A DNA stretch of 64,000 nucleotides from positions 434,001 through 498,000 of the forward strand of contig WHUA01000001.1 of the NCBI GenBank assembly GCA_009377445.1, in the 5' to 3' direction. The notes beneath the pieces are model-generated. The model was given only the letters and a program-made list of their open reading frames with translations, had not been told where the DNA came from and searched no databases. Positions 12,371-20,991 of this stretch are shown piece after piece. The DNA comes from Alphaproteobacteria bacterium (lineage in GTDB: Bacteria; Pseudomonadota; Alphaproteobacteria; UBA8366). Positions within the stretch are counted from its first letter, which is position 1. Every line of letters begins with the position of its first letter. The position numbers and the translations under genes are program-made.

Positions 12371-13045
12371 ATGCGTGAGATCGTCCTCGACACGGAAACG
12401 ACGGGCCTCGATCCGAATGCCGGGCATCGGGTGATCGAGATCGGTTGCATCGAGCTGGTCAATCACATCCCGACCGGCCTGACGTTCCATCAATACGTCA
12501 ACCCGGAACGCGCAATGCCGGACGAGGCCTTCGCGGTGCACGGCCTGTCGGAAGCCTTTCTGGCGCAGCACCCCGTGTTCGCGGAGGTGGCGGAGGCGTT
12601 CCTCGATTTCATCGGCGACGCCAAGCTCGTGATCCACAATGCCGGCTTCGACATCAAGTTCCTCAATGCCGAGCTCGAGCGCCTGGAGCACGCGGCCATT
12701 CCGCTCGCTCGCGCGATCGACACCGTGCAGATGGCGCGCCAGCGGTTTCCCGGCGCGCAGGCAAGCCTCGACGCGCTGTGCCGCCGCTTCGAGATCGACA
12801 ACAGCGCGCGCGACAAGCATGGCGCGCTGCTCGATGCGGAGCTGCTGTCGCTGGTCTACCTGGAGCTGATCGGTGGCCGGCAGCCGGGATTGGCGCTTGC
12901 GACGGAGGCGGCCGTGACGCTGTCGCGGGCGCCGCGGATCGTACGGCCGCTGCGCCCGGCACGCCCGCACGCGCCGAGCGCGGAAGAAGAAGCGGCGCAC
13001 GCGCAACTGGTCGCGGCGCTGGCGGACCCCATCTGGCGGCGCTGA
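12371..13045 (+). CDS. dnaQ: DNA polymerase III epsilon subunit (3'-5' proofreading exonuclease)
   Basis: The 224-residue DEDDh exonuclease has Exo I REIVLDTETTGLDPNAGHR, Exo II LVIHNAGFDIKFLNAEL and Exo III-epsilon KHGALLDAELLSLVYLEL. The tail after residue 175 is short and proline/alanine-rich, suitable for binding the alpha subunit. It ends the operon and converges on secB 9 bp away. Confidence 0.96.
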   Translation: MREIVLDTETTGLDPNAGHRVIEIGCIELVNHIPTGLTFHQYVNPERAMPDEAFAVHGLSEAFLAQHPVFAEVAEAFLDFIGDAKLVIHNAGFDIKFLNAELERLEHAAIPLARAIDTVQMARQRFPGAQASLDALCRRFEIDNSARDKHGALLDAELLSLVYLELIGGRQPGLALATEAAVTLSRAPRIVRPLRPARPHAPSAEEEAAHAQLVAALADPIWRR

Positions 13046-13054
13046 TGCGCGGCT

Positions 13055-13558
13055 TCAGGCGCGTCCGCGCTGGGCCTGCTGAATGCCGTTGCGGTACATC
13101 TCGACGAAATCCATCTGGCCGAGCAGCAGCAGCGGATAGGCGGCGTCGCGCGTCAGATTGGCGATGATCGCCCGTGCAAAGGGGAACAGCATGCGGGGGC
13201 CTTCGATCAGCACCAGTGGCTGAACGGCCTGTTCCTCGACGTCCGGGCCGACATGGGCGATGCCGCAATATTCCAGCTCGACGAGGAAGGTCGTCTCGCC
13301 GCCGCCCTTGGCGTCGATCGACAGGCGGAGCGTCACCTCGAAGCTGCGCCCGGACAGGTTTCGCGCGCCCACGTTGACGTTGATGTTGACCTCGGGCTCC
13401 TGGAAATTCTCGTAGACTTCCGGCGCACGCGGGTTCTCGAAGGACAGGTCCTTGATGAACTGCAGCGAGAAATAGAGTGGCAGGCTCTTGCGGGGCTCTG
13501 CCTGGCCGGCGGCTGCGTTCCCTGCGCCGGCGCCCGTGTCTGTCGTATCGCTGGCCAT
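13055..13558 (-). CDS. secB: Protein-export chaperone SecB
   Basis: A tetrameric cytosolic chaperone that hands unfolded preproteins to SecA. The 167-residue frame contains PLYFSLQFIKDLSFENPRAP, ELEYCGIAHVG and PFARAIIANLTRDAAYPLLL, all typical of alphaproteobacterial SecB. The N-terminal 20 residues are low-complexity Ala/Gly. Confidence 0.96.
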   Translation of the reverse strand: MASDTTDTGAGAGNAAAGQAEPRKSLPLYFSLQFIKDLSFENPRAPEVYENFQEPEVNINVNVGARNLSGRSFEVTLRLSIDAKGGGETTFLVELEYCGIAHVGPDVEEQAVQPLVLIEGPRMLFPFARAIIANLTRDAAYPLLLLGQMDFVEMYRNGIQQAQRGRA

Positions 13559-13600
13559 CGCGTGCTCCTCAAGCCTGCTCCGTTTTTGATGGCCCGCTGG

Positions 13601-14245
13601 CTAGCATGGATCGGGAACAGGCACAACCGTGCCACCGCCGGGATGCTCGCCGCAGGGATCGAAGCGCACAAGGCCCGCATTCGGCAGGACATGGCCGGTC
13701 AGCGCCCGGATCACATGGTAGTGCGTCACCACGACGGTTCCGCGCCATGCGCCGCCTTCGGCCATGCGGGCGCGGAACGCCCGGATCACATGGTAGTGCG
13801 TCACCACGACGGTTCCGCGCCATGCGCCGCCTTCGGCCATGCGGGCGCGGAACGCCCGGCAGCGCCGCTCCAGCGACGCCTCGCTCTCGGCCAGCGGCGG
13901 CCACCATTCGTCGGCGATGTGGTCCAGGGCGAGACGCGGCCAGCGTTCCACCAGCGCGGCGCGCGGCGTGCCGATATCGCAGGTGAACACGGCCTGCTCG
14001 CCCAGGATCGGGTCTACGGCGACGGCGAGCCGAAGCGTCTCCGCCACGATCTCGGCGGTTTCGAGCGTCCGCGTGTAGGGGCTCGCGACGATCGCGCGCA
14101 CCTCGTGCCGGCGGAGGATCTCCGCGGCCGCCGCAACCTGCCGGCGGCCCAGCTCAGTCAGCCCCGGATCGCGCAGTCCCGGGTCCTCGCGCGTGCTGCC
14201 GTAATGCAGGTTGAAATGCGATTGGCCGTGCCGCAGCAGGAACAC
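13601..14245 (-). CDS. Histidine phosphatase family protein with a 25-residue tandem duplication
   Basis: A phosphoglycerate mutase-like phosphatase; its substrate is unknown. The RHG motif VFLLRHGQSHFNLHYG sits directly at the GTG start (14245), preceded by GGAGGG. PYTRTLETAEIVAETL and the C-terminal catalytic His in VVVTHYHVIRAL are present. The segment AFRARMAEGGAWRGTVVVTH is repeated in tandem because of a perfect 75-bp duplication. The protein is therefore 214 residues instead of about 189 and carries the catalytic His block twice. It lies 23 bp downstream of fxsA, in the same direction. Confidence 0.8.
   Translation of the reverse strand: MFLLRHGQSHFNLHYGSTREDPGLRDPGLTELGRRQVAAAAEILRRHEVRAIVASPYTRTLETAEIVAETLRLAVAVDPILGEQAVFTCDIGTPRAALVERWPRLALDHIADEWWPPLAESEASLERRCRAFRARMAEGGAWRGTVVVTHYHVIRAFRARMAEGGAWRGTVVVTHYHVIRALTGHVLPNAGLVRFDPCGEHPGGGTVVPVPDPC
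13703..13852. repeat. Perfect 75-bp tandem duplication inside the phosphatase gene
   Basis: Copy 1 is 13703-13777 and copy 2 is 13778-13852, identical base for base. A third copy begins (CGCCCGG) and then diverges. The unit length is a multiple of three, so the frame is preserved. Confidence 0.95.
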
Positions 14246-14268
14246 AGTCGGAAACCCTCCGGCCGTTC

Positions 14269-14802
14269 CTAGCTGCGCCGCCAGGGGCTCGCGCCCGGCG
14301 CATCTGGGCGATGGCCGATGCGTTCCGGCGTATCCCCGCGGCCGGTCACATCCGTATACTCGCCGTCGATGACGGTGCCGCCGCCCGGCCGTTTCCGGCC
14401 GCCGGGGCCGGCCTCGGCGCCGTTGACCCAGACGCGCGTATGGCGGCTGCGCAGGATTCCGCGCAGGACGAGCGTGCCGAGCAGCAGCCGGAGCGGCGGT
14501 ATGAAGAGGAGCAGGCCCACGATATCCGTGAGGAACCCCGGCAGCAGCAGCAGCGCGCCCGCGGCCAGCACGCACAGCCCGTCGAACAGCTCGCCCACCG
14601 GCAGCTCGCCGCGATCGAGCTTCTGCTGCGTCTGCGACAGCACCTTAAGTCCTTGACGGCGCAGCAGCGTTGCCCCCAGCACGCCGGTCAGGACGATGAG
14701 CGCCAGCGTCCAGCCGAGGCCGATCGCCTGCCCCACCTTGATGAAGACGGCGATCTCGGCAATCGGGATGCAGAGGACCGCGAGAAGTATTAAAATTGCC
14801 AT
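14269..14802 (-). CDS. fxsA: FxsA family membrane protein
   Basis: In E. coli, FxsA lets cells tolerate phage T7 by sequestering PifA. The 177-residue protein begins with a membrane segment and IAVFIKVGQAIGLGWTLALI. It then has GVLGATLLRRQGLKVLSQTQ, LFDGLCVLAAGALLLLPGFL and TDIVGLLLFIPPLRLLLG, the family hallmarks. The C-terminal 60 residues are polar and cytoplasmic. It is divergent from the Tim44-like gene across 218 bp. Confidence 0.9.
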   Translation of the reverse strand: MAILILLAVLCIPIAEIAVFIKVGQAIGLGWTLALIVLTGVLGATLLRRQGLKVLSQTQQKLDRGELPVGELFDGLCVLAAGALLLLPGFLTDIVGLLLFIPPLRLLLGTLVLRGILRSRHTRVWVNGAEAGPGGRKRPGGGTVIDGEYTDVTGRGDTPERIGHRPDAPGASPWRRS

Positions 14803-15020
14803 GCTTGCCCTTTCCCGGCGAACTCCCTATCTAACATGAGTGAGCCGGCGGGCGTCTACGCCCTGAAATCCGCCGGAACCAAGCGCCGGGTGCTTGCGCG
14901 GGTCGATACACATAACCTAAGGTCGGAAGCCCGCACGTTCAACGGAAGTCGGGCGGGAAACGAAGAAGGCCGGTCCGGAAGGGACCGATGAGTCATGCCC
15001 ACGGGAGAAGATTTCAGCGA

Positions 15021-15704
15021 ATGAGCGGCGGGTTCGAGTACTTCGACATAATTCTGTTCGCGATGATCGCCGCGTTCCTCGTCTATCGGCTGGGCAGCGT
15101 GCTGGGCAAGCGGACCGGTCACGAGCGCCAGGGGCGCGAGCCCTTCGGCCGGCTCGGCGGCAAGGAGGCCGGCGCGGAAGGCGGCAACGACAACGTCGTC
15201 GCGATCCCGCAGCGCGGCGCGCCGCTGCATGAGGAAGAGCCGGATACGCCGCTCGGCGCCGCGCTCACGCAGATCAAGCTGGCGGATTCGAGCTTCACCC
15301 GGAAAGATTTCCTCGAGGGGGCGCGCGCCGCCTTCGAGATGGTCATCACCGCCTTCGCCCTCGGCGACATGAAGACGCTGCGCTCGCTGCTCAGCCAGGA
15401 CGTCTACGACAATTTCGCCGAGGCGATCCGCACGCGCGAGCGCGCCAACCAGACGCGCGAAACCACGCTGGTCGGCATCGACGTGGCGGAGATCGTGGAG
15501 GCGAAGCTCGAGGACAAGCGCAACGCCTACGTCACCGTGAAATACATCAGCCAGCAGGTGAACGCGACGCGGGACGAGGCGCACAACGTCGTGGAAGGCG
15601 ATCCGAACGCCATCGAGAAGGTGACGGACATCTGGACCTTCCGCCACGACGCGCGGTCGTCCAATCCCAACTGGCAACTGGTTGCCACCCGCAGCCCGAA
15701 CTGA
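15021..15704 (+). CDS. Tim44/TimA-like domain membrane-anchored protein
   Basis: The 227-residue protein has an N-terminal membrane segment (FEYFDIILFAMIAAFLVYRL), a short charged linker and a Tim44-like domain. The domain contains ARAAFEMVITAFALGDMKTL and LLSQDVYDNFAEAIRTRE. Alphaproteobacterial homologues are the apparent ancestors of mitochondrial Tim44; the bacterial function is not well defined. The adjacent secB-fxsA and downstream mltA are the usual neighbours. ATG 15021 is preferred to the upstream start at 14988 because MSGGFEYFD is the family start. Confidence 0.88.
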   Translation: MSGGFEYFDIILFAMIAAFLVYRLGSVLGKRTGHERQGREPFGRLGGKEAGAEGGNDNVVAIPQRGAPLHEEEPDTPLGAALTQIKLADSSFTRKDFLEGARAAFEMVITAFALGDMKTLRSLLSQDVYDNFAEAIRTRERANQTRETTLVGIDVAEIVEAKLEDKRNAYVTVKYISQQVNATRDEAHNVVEGDPNAIEKVTDIWTFRHDARSSNPNWQLVATRSPN

Positions 15705-15727
15705 CATCCACTGACATCCAAGGCCGC

Positions 15728-16939
15728 ATGCCCGCTATGCTTCGCGACGGGACCGTTCTTCGGCTGATCGCGGCGGCGCTCGCGTTCGCTTTTCTCGCCG
15801 GGTGCGAGCCGCCGCCGGTCAAGCCGGAAGGCCTCCAGCTCACCGCGCTCGGCTACGACCGGCTGCCGGGCTGGCGCGAGGACGACCATCGCGCGGCGCT
15901 CACGGCCTTCCTCCGCTCCTGCCCCGTCCTGACCGACGAGCAGGCCAAGAACGCCGGCAACGACAGCGGCCTGGCGATTGCGCCTGCCGATTGGCGTGCG
16001 CCCTGCGCCGAGGCCGCGGCGCTCTCCCAGGTCTCCGCGGACGAGGTCCGCCGCTTCTTCGAACGCGCCTTCCGCCCCTTCGCGGCGTCCGGCCCGGAAG
16101 GCGACGAAGGACTCTTCACCGGCTATTTCGAGATCGAGTTGCGCGGCGCCCGCGCGCCCAGCGCCCAATTCGCGGTGCCGATCTACCGCCTGCCCAACGA
16201 TTATGTCCAGGCCGATCTCGGCGCCTTCGACCTGTCCCTCAAGGGCCATCGCATCGTCGGCCGCGTCGAGGCGGGCCGCCTCCTGCCCTATTACTCGCGC
16301 GGCGACATCGAGCACGGCGCGCTCAAGGGCCGCGGCCTCGAAATGCTGTGGATCGACGATCCCGTCGACGTCTTCATGCTGCATGTGCAGGGCTCGGGCC
16401 GGGTCGTGCTGCCGGACAGCAGCGTCGTCCGCGTCGGCTTCGCCGGGCATAACGGGCGGGCCTATGAATCGATCGGCCGGGCGCTGATCGAGCAGGGCGA
16501 GCTGAAGCCGGGGCAGGCGTCGTGGAACGACATCCGCGACTGGATCCGGCGAAATCCGCAGAAGGCCGTCGCGCTATTCGCGCTGAACCCCCGCTACATC
16601 TTCTTCCGCGTCATCGAGGGCGTGCCGCCGGAAGCCGGGCCGATCGGCGCGCAGGGCGTGCCGCTGACGCCGGGCCGGAGCCTCGCCGTCGACCGGCGCT
16701 ACGTGCCGCTCGGCCTGCCGGTCTGGCTCGACACCACTTGGCCCTCCGAGCCGCAGCGGCCGCTGCGGCGCCTGCTCGTGGCGCAGGACGCCGGTGGCGC
16801 GATTAAGGGCGTCGTGCGCGGAGATTTCTTCTGGGGCTATGGCGCCGACGCGCTGTTCTATGCCGGCAAGATGAAAAGCCGCGGCCGCTACTACCTGCTG
16901 CTGCCGGTGTCGGCGGCGGAGCGTCTCGCCCAGAGCTGA
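15728..16939 (+). CDS. mltA: Membrane-bound lytic murein transglycosylase A
   Basis: Cleaves peptidoglycan glycan strands with formation of 1,6-anhydroMurNAc. The 403-residue lipoprotein has a signal peptide ending in the lipobox LAFAFLAGCEPP (LAGC). The MltA core reads GLFTGYFEIELRGARAPS, then LPYYSRGDIEHGALKGRG and FMLHVQGSGRVVLPD. The C-terminal 3D domain shows LAVDRRYVPLGLPVWL and RLLVAQDAGGAIKGVVRGDF, with its three Asp residues. Confidence 0.95.
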   Translation: MPAMLRDGTVLRLIAAALAFAFLAGCEPPPVKPEGLQLTALGYDRLPGWREDDHRAALTAFLRSCPVLTDEQAKNAGNDSGLAIAPADWRAPCAEAAALSQVSADEVRRFFERAFRPFAASGPEGDEGLFTGYFEIELRGARAPSAQFAVPIYRLPNDYVQADLGAFDLSLKGHRIVGRVEAGRLLPYYSRGDIEHGALKGRGLEMLWIDDPVDVFMLHVQGSGRVVLPDSSVVRVGFAGHNGRAYESIGRALIEQGELKPGQASWNDIRDWIRRNPQKAVALFALNPRYIFFRVIEGVPPEAGPIGAQGVPLTPGRSLAVDRRYVPLGLPVWLDTTWPSEPQRPLRRLLVAQDAGGAIKGVVRGDFFWGYGADALFYAGKMKSRGRYYLLLPVSAAERLAQS

Positions 16940-17020
16940 GTCGGCTGGGCCGGGCCGGACTTCCCTCCCCCGTTGCGTTTCGTCTGCGCTGCGGCCATTC
17001 TCGGCGGCAGGGAGGATGCG

Positions 17021-17800
17021 ATGCCGTCCAGCGAAACCGACAAGCCCCGTGTAGGACTCTTCGTCACCTGCCTAGTCGATCTGTTCCGCCCGTCGGTGGG
17101 CTTCGCCGCGGTGAAGCTGCTCGAACAGGCCGGCTGCGCCGTCTTCGTGCCGCGCCTGCAGACGTGCTGCGGCCAGCCTGCGCACAATGCCGGCGACCGC
17201 AAGGACGCCCGCGCGCTGGCCCGCCAGGTGATCGACGCCTTCGAGGCCTATGACTACGTCGTGGCGCCGTCGGGCTCCTGCGCCGGGATGATCCGCGAGC
17301 ACTATCCCGCGATGTTCGATGACGAGGCGGAGACGGCGCACCGCGCGCACGGCCTGGCGCGGCGGACCTGGGAGCTGGTCTCGTTCCTCCGCGACGTGCG
17401 CGGCGTCGAACGTGTCGAGGCGCGCTTCCCTGGACGGGTGACCTACCACGATTCTTGCTCCGGCCTCCGCGAGCTCGCGATCAAGGAGCAGCCGCGCCGC
17501 TTGCTGCGGAGCGTGGCCGGGCTCGAGCTGGTCGAGCTGCCGGGCGCGGAGGCCTGCTGCGGCTTCGGCGGCACTTTCTGCGTCAAATACCCCGAGATAT
17601 CCAACCGCATGGTCGAGGACAAGTCGGAAGCCGTCGAGGCTACGGGCGCGGAAACCCTGCTGGCGGGCGACCTCGGCTGCCTTTTGAACATGGCGGGCAA
17701 GCTCAAGCGGCGCGGATCGGCGGTGCGCGTGCGCCATGTCGCCGAGGTACTCGCGGGCATGACCGCCGATCCGGCGATCGGCGACGGGAACGGCGCGTAA
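17021..17800 (+). CDS. lutA: L-lactate utilisation iron-sulfur protein LutA (YkgE type)
   Basis: A subunit of the LutABC L-lactate oxidation complex. The 259-residue protein has two CCG domains, with cysteines in LQTCCGQPAHNAG, SGSCAG and YHDSCSGLREL, and C-terminally AEACCGFGGTFCVKYPEIS. The ATG at 17021 follows GGAGGATGCG and is preferred to the in-frame start at 16973. It lies 5 bp upstream of lutB. Confidence 0.92.
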   Translation: MPSSETDKPRVGLFVTCLVDLFRPSVGFAAVKLLEQAGCAVFVPRLQTCCGQPAHNAGDRKDARALARQVIDAFEAYDYVVAPSGSCAGMIREHYPAMFDDEAETAHRAHGLARRTWELVSFLRDVRGVERVEARFPGRVTYHDSCSGLRELAIKEQPRRLLRSVAGLELVELPGAEACCGFGGTFCVKYPEISNRMVEDKSEAVEATGAETLLAGDLGCLLNMAGKLKRRGSAVRVRHVAEVLAGMTADPAIGDGNGA

Positions 17801-17805
17801 CGCCG

Positions 17806-19227
17806 ATGGAAGCGACCAGCCGATCCTTCAAGGATAACGCGCGGCACGCGCTGGTCGACCCCGACCTGCAGCAGGCGCTGGCCCGGATGAAGGCGGGCTT
17901 CGTCGTCAACCGCGCGGCGGCGGTCGCGCGGCTGCCGGAGTTCGACAAGCTGCGCGACGAGGCGCGCGCCATCAAGGACCATACGCTGGAGCATCTCGAT
18001 TTCTATCTCGAGCGCTTCGAGCGGCAGGTGACGGCAGCGGGCGGCCATGTGCACTGGTGCCGCACGGCGGACGAGGCGCGGCAGGCGATCCTCGCGATCT
18101 GCCGCTCTGTCGACGCAAAGACCGTCACAAAGGGCAAGTCGATGATCGGCGAGGAGATCGCGATCAACGACTATCTGGAGGCCAACGGCATCACGGCGGT
18201 CGAGACCGACCTCGGCGAATACATCATCCAGCTTCGCCACGAGCCGCCGAGCCACATCATCGCGCCCGCCATCCACGTGACGAAGAAGCAGGTCGCCGAC
18301 TCCTTCTATGCCACCCACAGGACGCTCGACGCCGGGCGCAAGCTGGACGAGCCGCGCGCGCTCGTCGACGAGGCGCGCGCCATGCTGCGCCAGAGCTACC
18401 TCGACGCGGATGTCGGCATCACCGGCGCGAACTTCCTGATCGCCGAGACCGGCTCGACCGTGATCGTGACCAACGAGGGCAACGGCGACCTGACCCAGAC
18501 GCTGCCGAAGATCCACATCGTGACGGCGAGCCTGGAGAAGATCGTGCCGACCTTGGAGGATGCCTCGACCATCCTGCGGGTGCTCGCGCGCTCGGCGACG
18601 GGGCAGGAATTCTCCGCCTACACGACGTTCTCGACCGGGCCGCGCCGCGCCGGCGACCTAGACGGCCCGGGCGAGTTTCATGTCGTGCTGCTCGACAACG
18701 GACGAAGCGCGCTGCTCGGCACGGAGCTGCAGGACATCCTGCGCTGCATCCGCTGCGGCGCTTGCATGAACCATTGCCCGGTCTACGGCGCGGTCGGCGG
18801 GCATGCCTATGGCTGGGTCTATCCCGGGCCGATGGGCGCGGTGCTGACGCCGACGCTGATCGGCGTCGAGGAAGCCTCCGACCTGCCCAATGCCTCGACC
18901 TTCTGCGGGCGCTGCGAGGAGGTCTGCCCGATGCGCATCCCGCTGCCGAAGCTGATGCGCCACTACCGCGAGCGCGCCTTCGACCGCGGCCTGATGCCGC
19001 CCCTGCCCCGCCTCGCGCTGGCGCTCTGGGCCTTTCTGGCGAAGCGGCCGCTTTTCTACCGCTGGACGGTGGGCCTCGGCGTGCGCCTCCTCGCGCTGGC
19101 GGGCAGCCGGCGTGGGCGGTTTCGCAGGCTGCCCTTCGCCGGCGGTTGGACGCGCCACCGCGACATGCCGGCGCCGCAGGGCAAGACCTTCCAGCAGCGC
19201 TGGGACGAGGCGGGAGGCGCCCGATGA
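17806..19227 (+). CDS. lutB: L-lactate utilisation iron-sulfur protein LutB (YkgF type)
   Basis: A 473-residue protein with an N-terminal LUD domain (VTKGKSMIGEEIAINDYLEA, and ITGANFLIAETGSTVIVTNE). Two ferredoxin-type clusters follow: CIRCGACMNHCPVYGAVGG and CGRCEEVCPMRIPLPKL. A C-terminal DUF3390-like tail follows. It is the electron-transferring core of the LutABC complex. Its stop overlaps the lutC start. Confidence 0.94.
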   Translation: MEATSRSFKDNARHALVDPDLQQALARMKAGFVVNRAAAVARLPEFDKLRDEARAIKDHTLEHLDFYLERFERQVTAAGGHVHWCRTADEARQAILAICRSVDAKTVTKGKSMIGEEIAINDYLEANGITAVETDLGEYIIQLRHEPPSHIIAPAIHVTKKQVADSFYATHRTLDAGRKLDEPRALVDEARAMLRQSYLDADVGITGANFLIAETGSTVIVTNEGNGDLTQTLPKIHIVTASLEKIVPTLEDASTILRVLARSATGQEFSAYTTFSTGPRRAGDLDGPGEFHVVLLDNGRSALLGTELQDILRCIRCGACMNHCPVYGAVGGHAYGWVYPGPMGAVLTPTLIGVEEASDLPNASTFCGRCEEVCPMRIPLPKLMRHYRERAFDRGLMPPLPRLALALWAFLAKRPLFYRWTVGLGVRLLALAGSRRGRFRRLPFAGGWTRHRDMPAPQGKTFQQRWDEAGGAR

Positions 19228-19901
19228 GCGATGCGCGCGACCAGATCCTGGCCACCATCCGCCGCGCGCGCGGCGGCAACGGCGATGCCGCCTTCCATGC
19301 CGTCGCCGAACAGCGCCTCCAACTCAAGGCGCGCGGCACGATCCCGAAACGGGTCGACCGCGGCCCCGCCGCCCTCGTCGACCTGTTCGTCGAGCAGGCG
19401 CTGACGCTGAGCGCCACGGTGGACCGGGTGGCTTCGCCGGACGCCGTCCCGGCCGCGGTCGCGGAATACCTCGCGCGGGAAAACCTGCCGGCGACGCTGC
19501 GCGCCGCGCCCTCGCCCGAGATCGAGGCCATTCCCTGGCGCGACCGGCCGGCGCTGACCGTCACCTTTGGGCGCTCGGACGGGCATGACGAGGTGGGCCT
19601 GACCCCGGCCTTCGCCGCCGTCGCCGAGACCGGAACCCTGATGCTGCGCTCCGGGCCGGACCATCCGACCACGCTCAATTTCCTGCCGGACACGCATGTC
19701 GTGGTGCTGCGCGCGAGCCGGATCGTCGGCCCGTATGAGGAAGGCTGGGCCATGCTGCGCGCCGCGGGCGCGATGCCGCGCGCGGTGAACTTCGTCAGCG
19801 GGCCGTCGCGCACGGCGGATATCGAGCAGACCATCCAGCTCGGCGCGCACGGCCCGCGCCGGCTCCACATCGTGCTGATCGAGGACGGCGATGCCCGGTA
19901 A
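19224..19901 (+). CDS. lutC: L-lactate utilisation protein LutC (YkgG type, LUD domain)
   Basis: The 225-residue LUD-domain protein has VGLTPAFAAVAETGTLMLRS, GPDHPTTLNFLPDTHVVVL and a C-terminal GPSRTADIEQTIQLGAHGPR motif, diagnostic of LutC. It completes lutABC. No lactate permease or LutR-type regulator is visible next to it, so regulation cannot be judged. Confidence 0.93.
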   Translation: MSDARDQILATIRRARGGNGDAAFHAVAEQRLQLKARGTIPKRVDRGPAALVDLFVEQALTLSATVDRVASPDAVPAAVAEYLARENLPATLRAAPSPEIEAIPWRDRPALTVTFGRSDGHDEVGLTPAFAAVAETGTLMLRSGPDHPTTLNFLPDTHVVVLRASRIVGPYEEGWAMLRAAGAMPRAVNFVSGPSRTADIEQTIQLGAHGPRRLHIVLIEDGDAR

Positions 19902-20454
19902 TGACCGGCGGCCGAGCAGCGAGGAAAAGGCGCTGTGGCGCGAGGTGACCGGCGACGTGAAGCCGCTCGCCAAGCGCAGCGCCGGCGAGCCGCCTTCCGC
20001 CGCGCCGCCGGCCGCTCCGCCTCCCGCAAAGCCGCGAAAGCCGGCCGCGACGGCCAAAGCCAAAGCGCCCGCGCCGCCGGCCACGCCGGCTACCCCCCGG
20101 GCGCAGGCGCTGTCGCATGGCGCGTCGCCCGGCGTCGACCGCCGCACTGCCGACAAGCTCAGGCGCGGACAGATGCAGATCGAAGCCAGCCTCGACCTGC
20201 ACGGCATGACCCAGGCGGAGGCGCATGGCCGGCTCGTCGCCTTCGTCGAGGCGCATCAGGCCGCCGGGCGGCGCTGCGTCCTCGTGGTGACCGGCAAGGG
20301 GGCTTGGCGGCAGGAAGGCGGCGTGCTCAGGGACGCGGTGCCGCGATGGCTGAACGCGGCCGAGCTGCGCCCGCGCATCCTGTCCTTTTCCCACGCCCAG
20401 CCGAAGGACGGCGGCGAAGGCGCGCTCTACATCCTGCTGAAGCGGCTCCGATGA
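19891..20454 (+). CDS. Smr-domain protein (putative endonuclease/DNA-binding)
   Basis: A 187-residue protein. The N-terminal half is low-complexity Ala/Pro/Lys-rich (residues about 30-75). The C-terminal Smr domain reads SLDLHGMTQAEAHGRLVAFV, then RRCVLVVTGKGAW and LPRWLNAAELRPRILSF-like sequence with the LDLHG and TGKG signatures. Smr domains act as nicking nucleases or in RNA cleavage on stalled ribosomes; the specific role here is unknown. It overlaps lutC at its start and the XRE gene at its end. Confidence 0.87.
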   Translation: MPGNDRRPSSEEKALWREVTGDVKPLAKRSAGEPPSAAPPAAPPPAKPRKPAATAKAKAPAPPATPATPRAQALSHGASPGVDRRTADKLRRGQMQIEASLDLHGMTQAEAHGRLVAFVEAHQAAGRRCVLVVTGKGAWRQEGGVLRDAVPRWLNAAELRPRILSFSHAQPKDGGEGALYILLKRLR

Positions 20455-20807
20455 CCCCGTTCGGCAAAAGACTGCGCGAGATGCGCCGCCTCAAGGGCGT
20501 CACGCTGACCCAGATGGCGGTGGCGCTGGAAGTCTCGCCGGCCTATCTCTCCGCCCTCGAGCACGGCAAGCGCGGCCGCCCCAGCCTGCTGCTGCAGCAC
20601 CAGATATGCGCCTATTTCAACATCATCTGGGACGAGGCGGAGGCCTTGCAGCGCCTCGCCCGCCTCTCGCACCCGCGCGTCACGGTGGACACCTCGGGCT
20701 TGAGCCCGGAAGCGACCGAGCTCGCCAACCTGCTCGCCGAACGCATCGCCGACCTCCCGCCGGACGCGATCTCGCGCATGCTGGCGGAGGTGAAGAAGAA
20801 GGGGTAG
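20451..20807 (+). CDS. XRE-family transcriptional regulator
   Basis: 118 residues. The N-terminal Cro/C1 helix-turn-helix reads KRLREMRRLKGVTLTQMAVA then LEVSPAYLSALEHGKRGRPS. A C-terminal helical segment ends in LPPDAISRMLAEVKKKG. Its ATG overlaps the Smr gene stop. This Smr-XRE pair is common in alphaproteobacteria. Its target genes are unknown. Confidence 0.88.
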   Translation: MTPFGKRLREMRRLKGVTLTQMAVALEVSPAYLSALEHGKRGRPSLLLQHQICAYFNIIWDEAEALQRLARLSHPRVTVDTSGLSPEATELANLLAERIADLPPDAISRMLAEVKKKG

Positions 20808-20850
20808 GGAGATTCGTTACGCCTGGGCGCAAGGCGCGCTTGCCGACGCT

Positions 20851-20942
20851 CATGGACTCGCGGAACAAGTCCGCGAGTGACGGATTTCTTCATTTAATTC
20901 AAAAAATGTCGTCATTGCCGGACTTGTTCCGGCAATCCACGG
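20851..20942. repeat. REPIN-like paired hairpin (copy 1)
   Basis: Two hairpins 34 bp apart. The first is ACTCGCGGA-ACAAG-TCCGCGAGT and the second is TTGCCGGA-CTTGT-TCCGGCAA. The flanks are CATGG... and ...ATCCACGG. The same architecture recurs at 27470-27557. It lies between the convergent XRE and hslU genes and may also terminate transcription. Confidence 0.7.
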
Positions 20943-20991
20943 ACGGATTCTTGAGCGCGCGGCGGCCTTCCATTGGGCCCGGACGCGCGCG

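Noticed and set aside
13703..13852. Insertion sequence or phage att duplication in the phosphatase
   Set aside because: It is a simple head-to-tail 75-bp duplication of the gene itself, with no foreign DNA.
18057..19901. 614-residue plus-strand frame over lutB/lutC
   Set aside because: Its first part is an out-of-frame shadow of lutB. The genuine content is lutC from ATG 19224.
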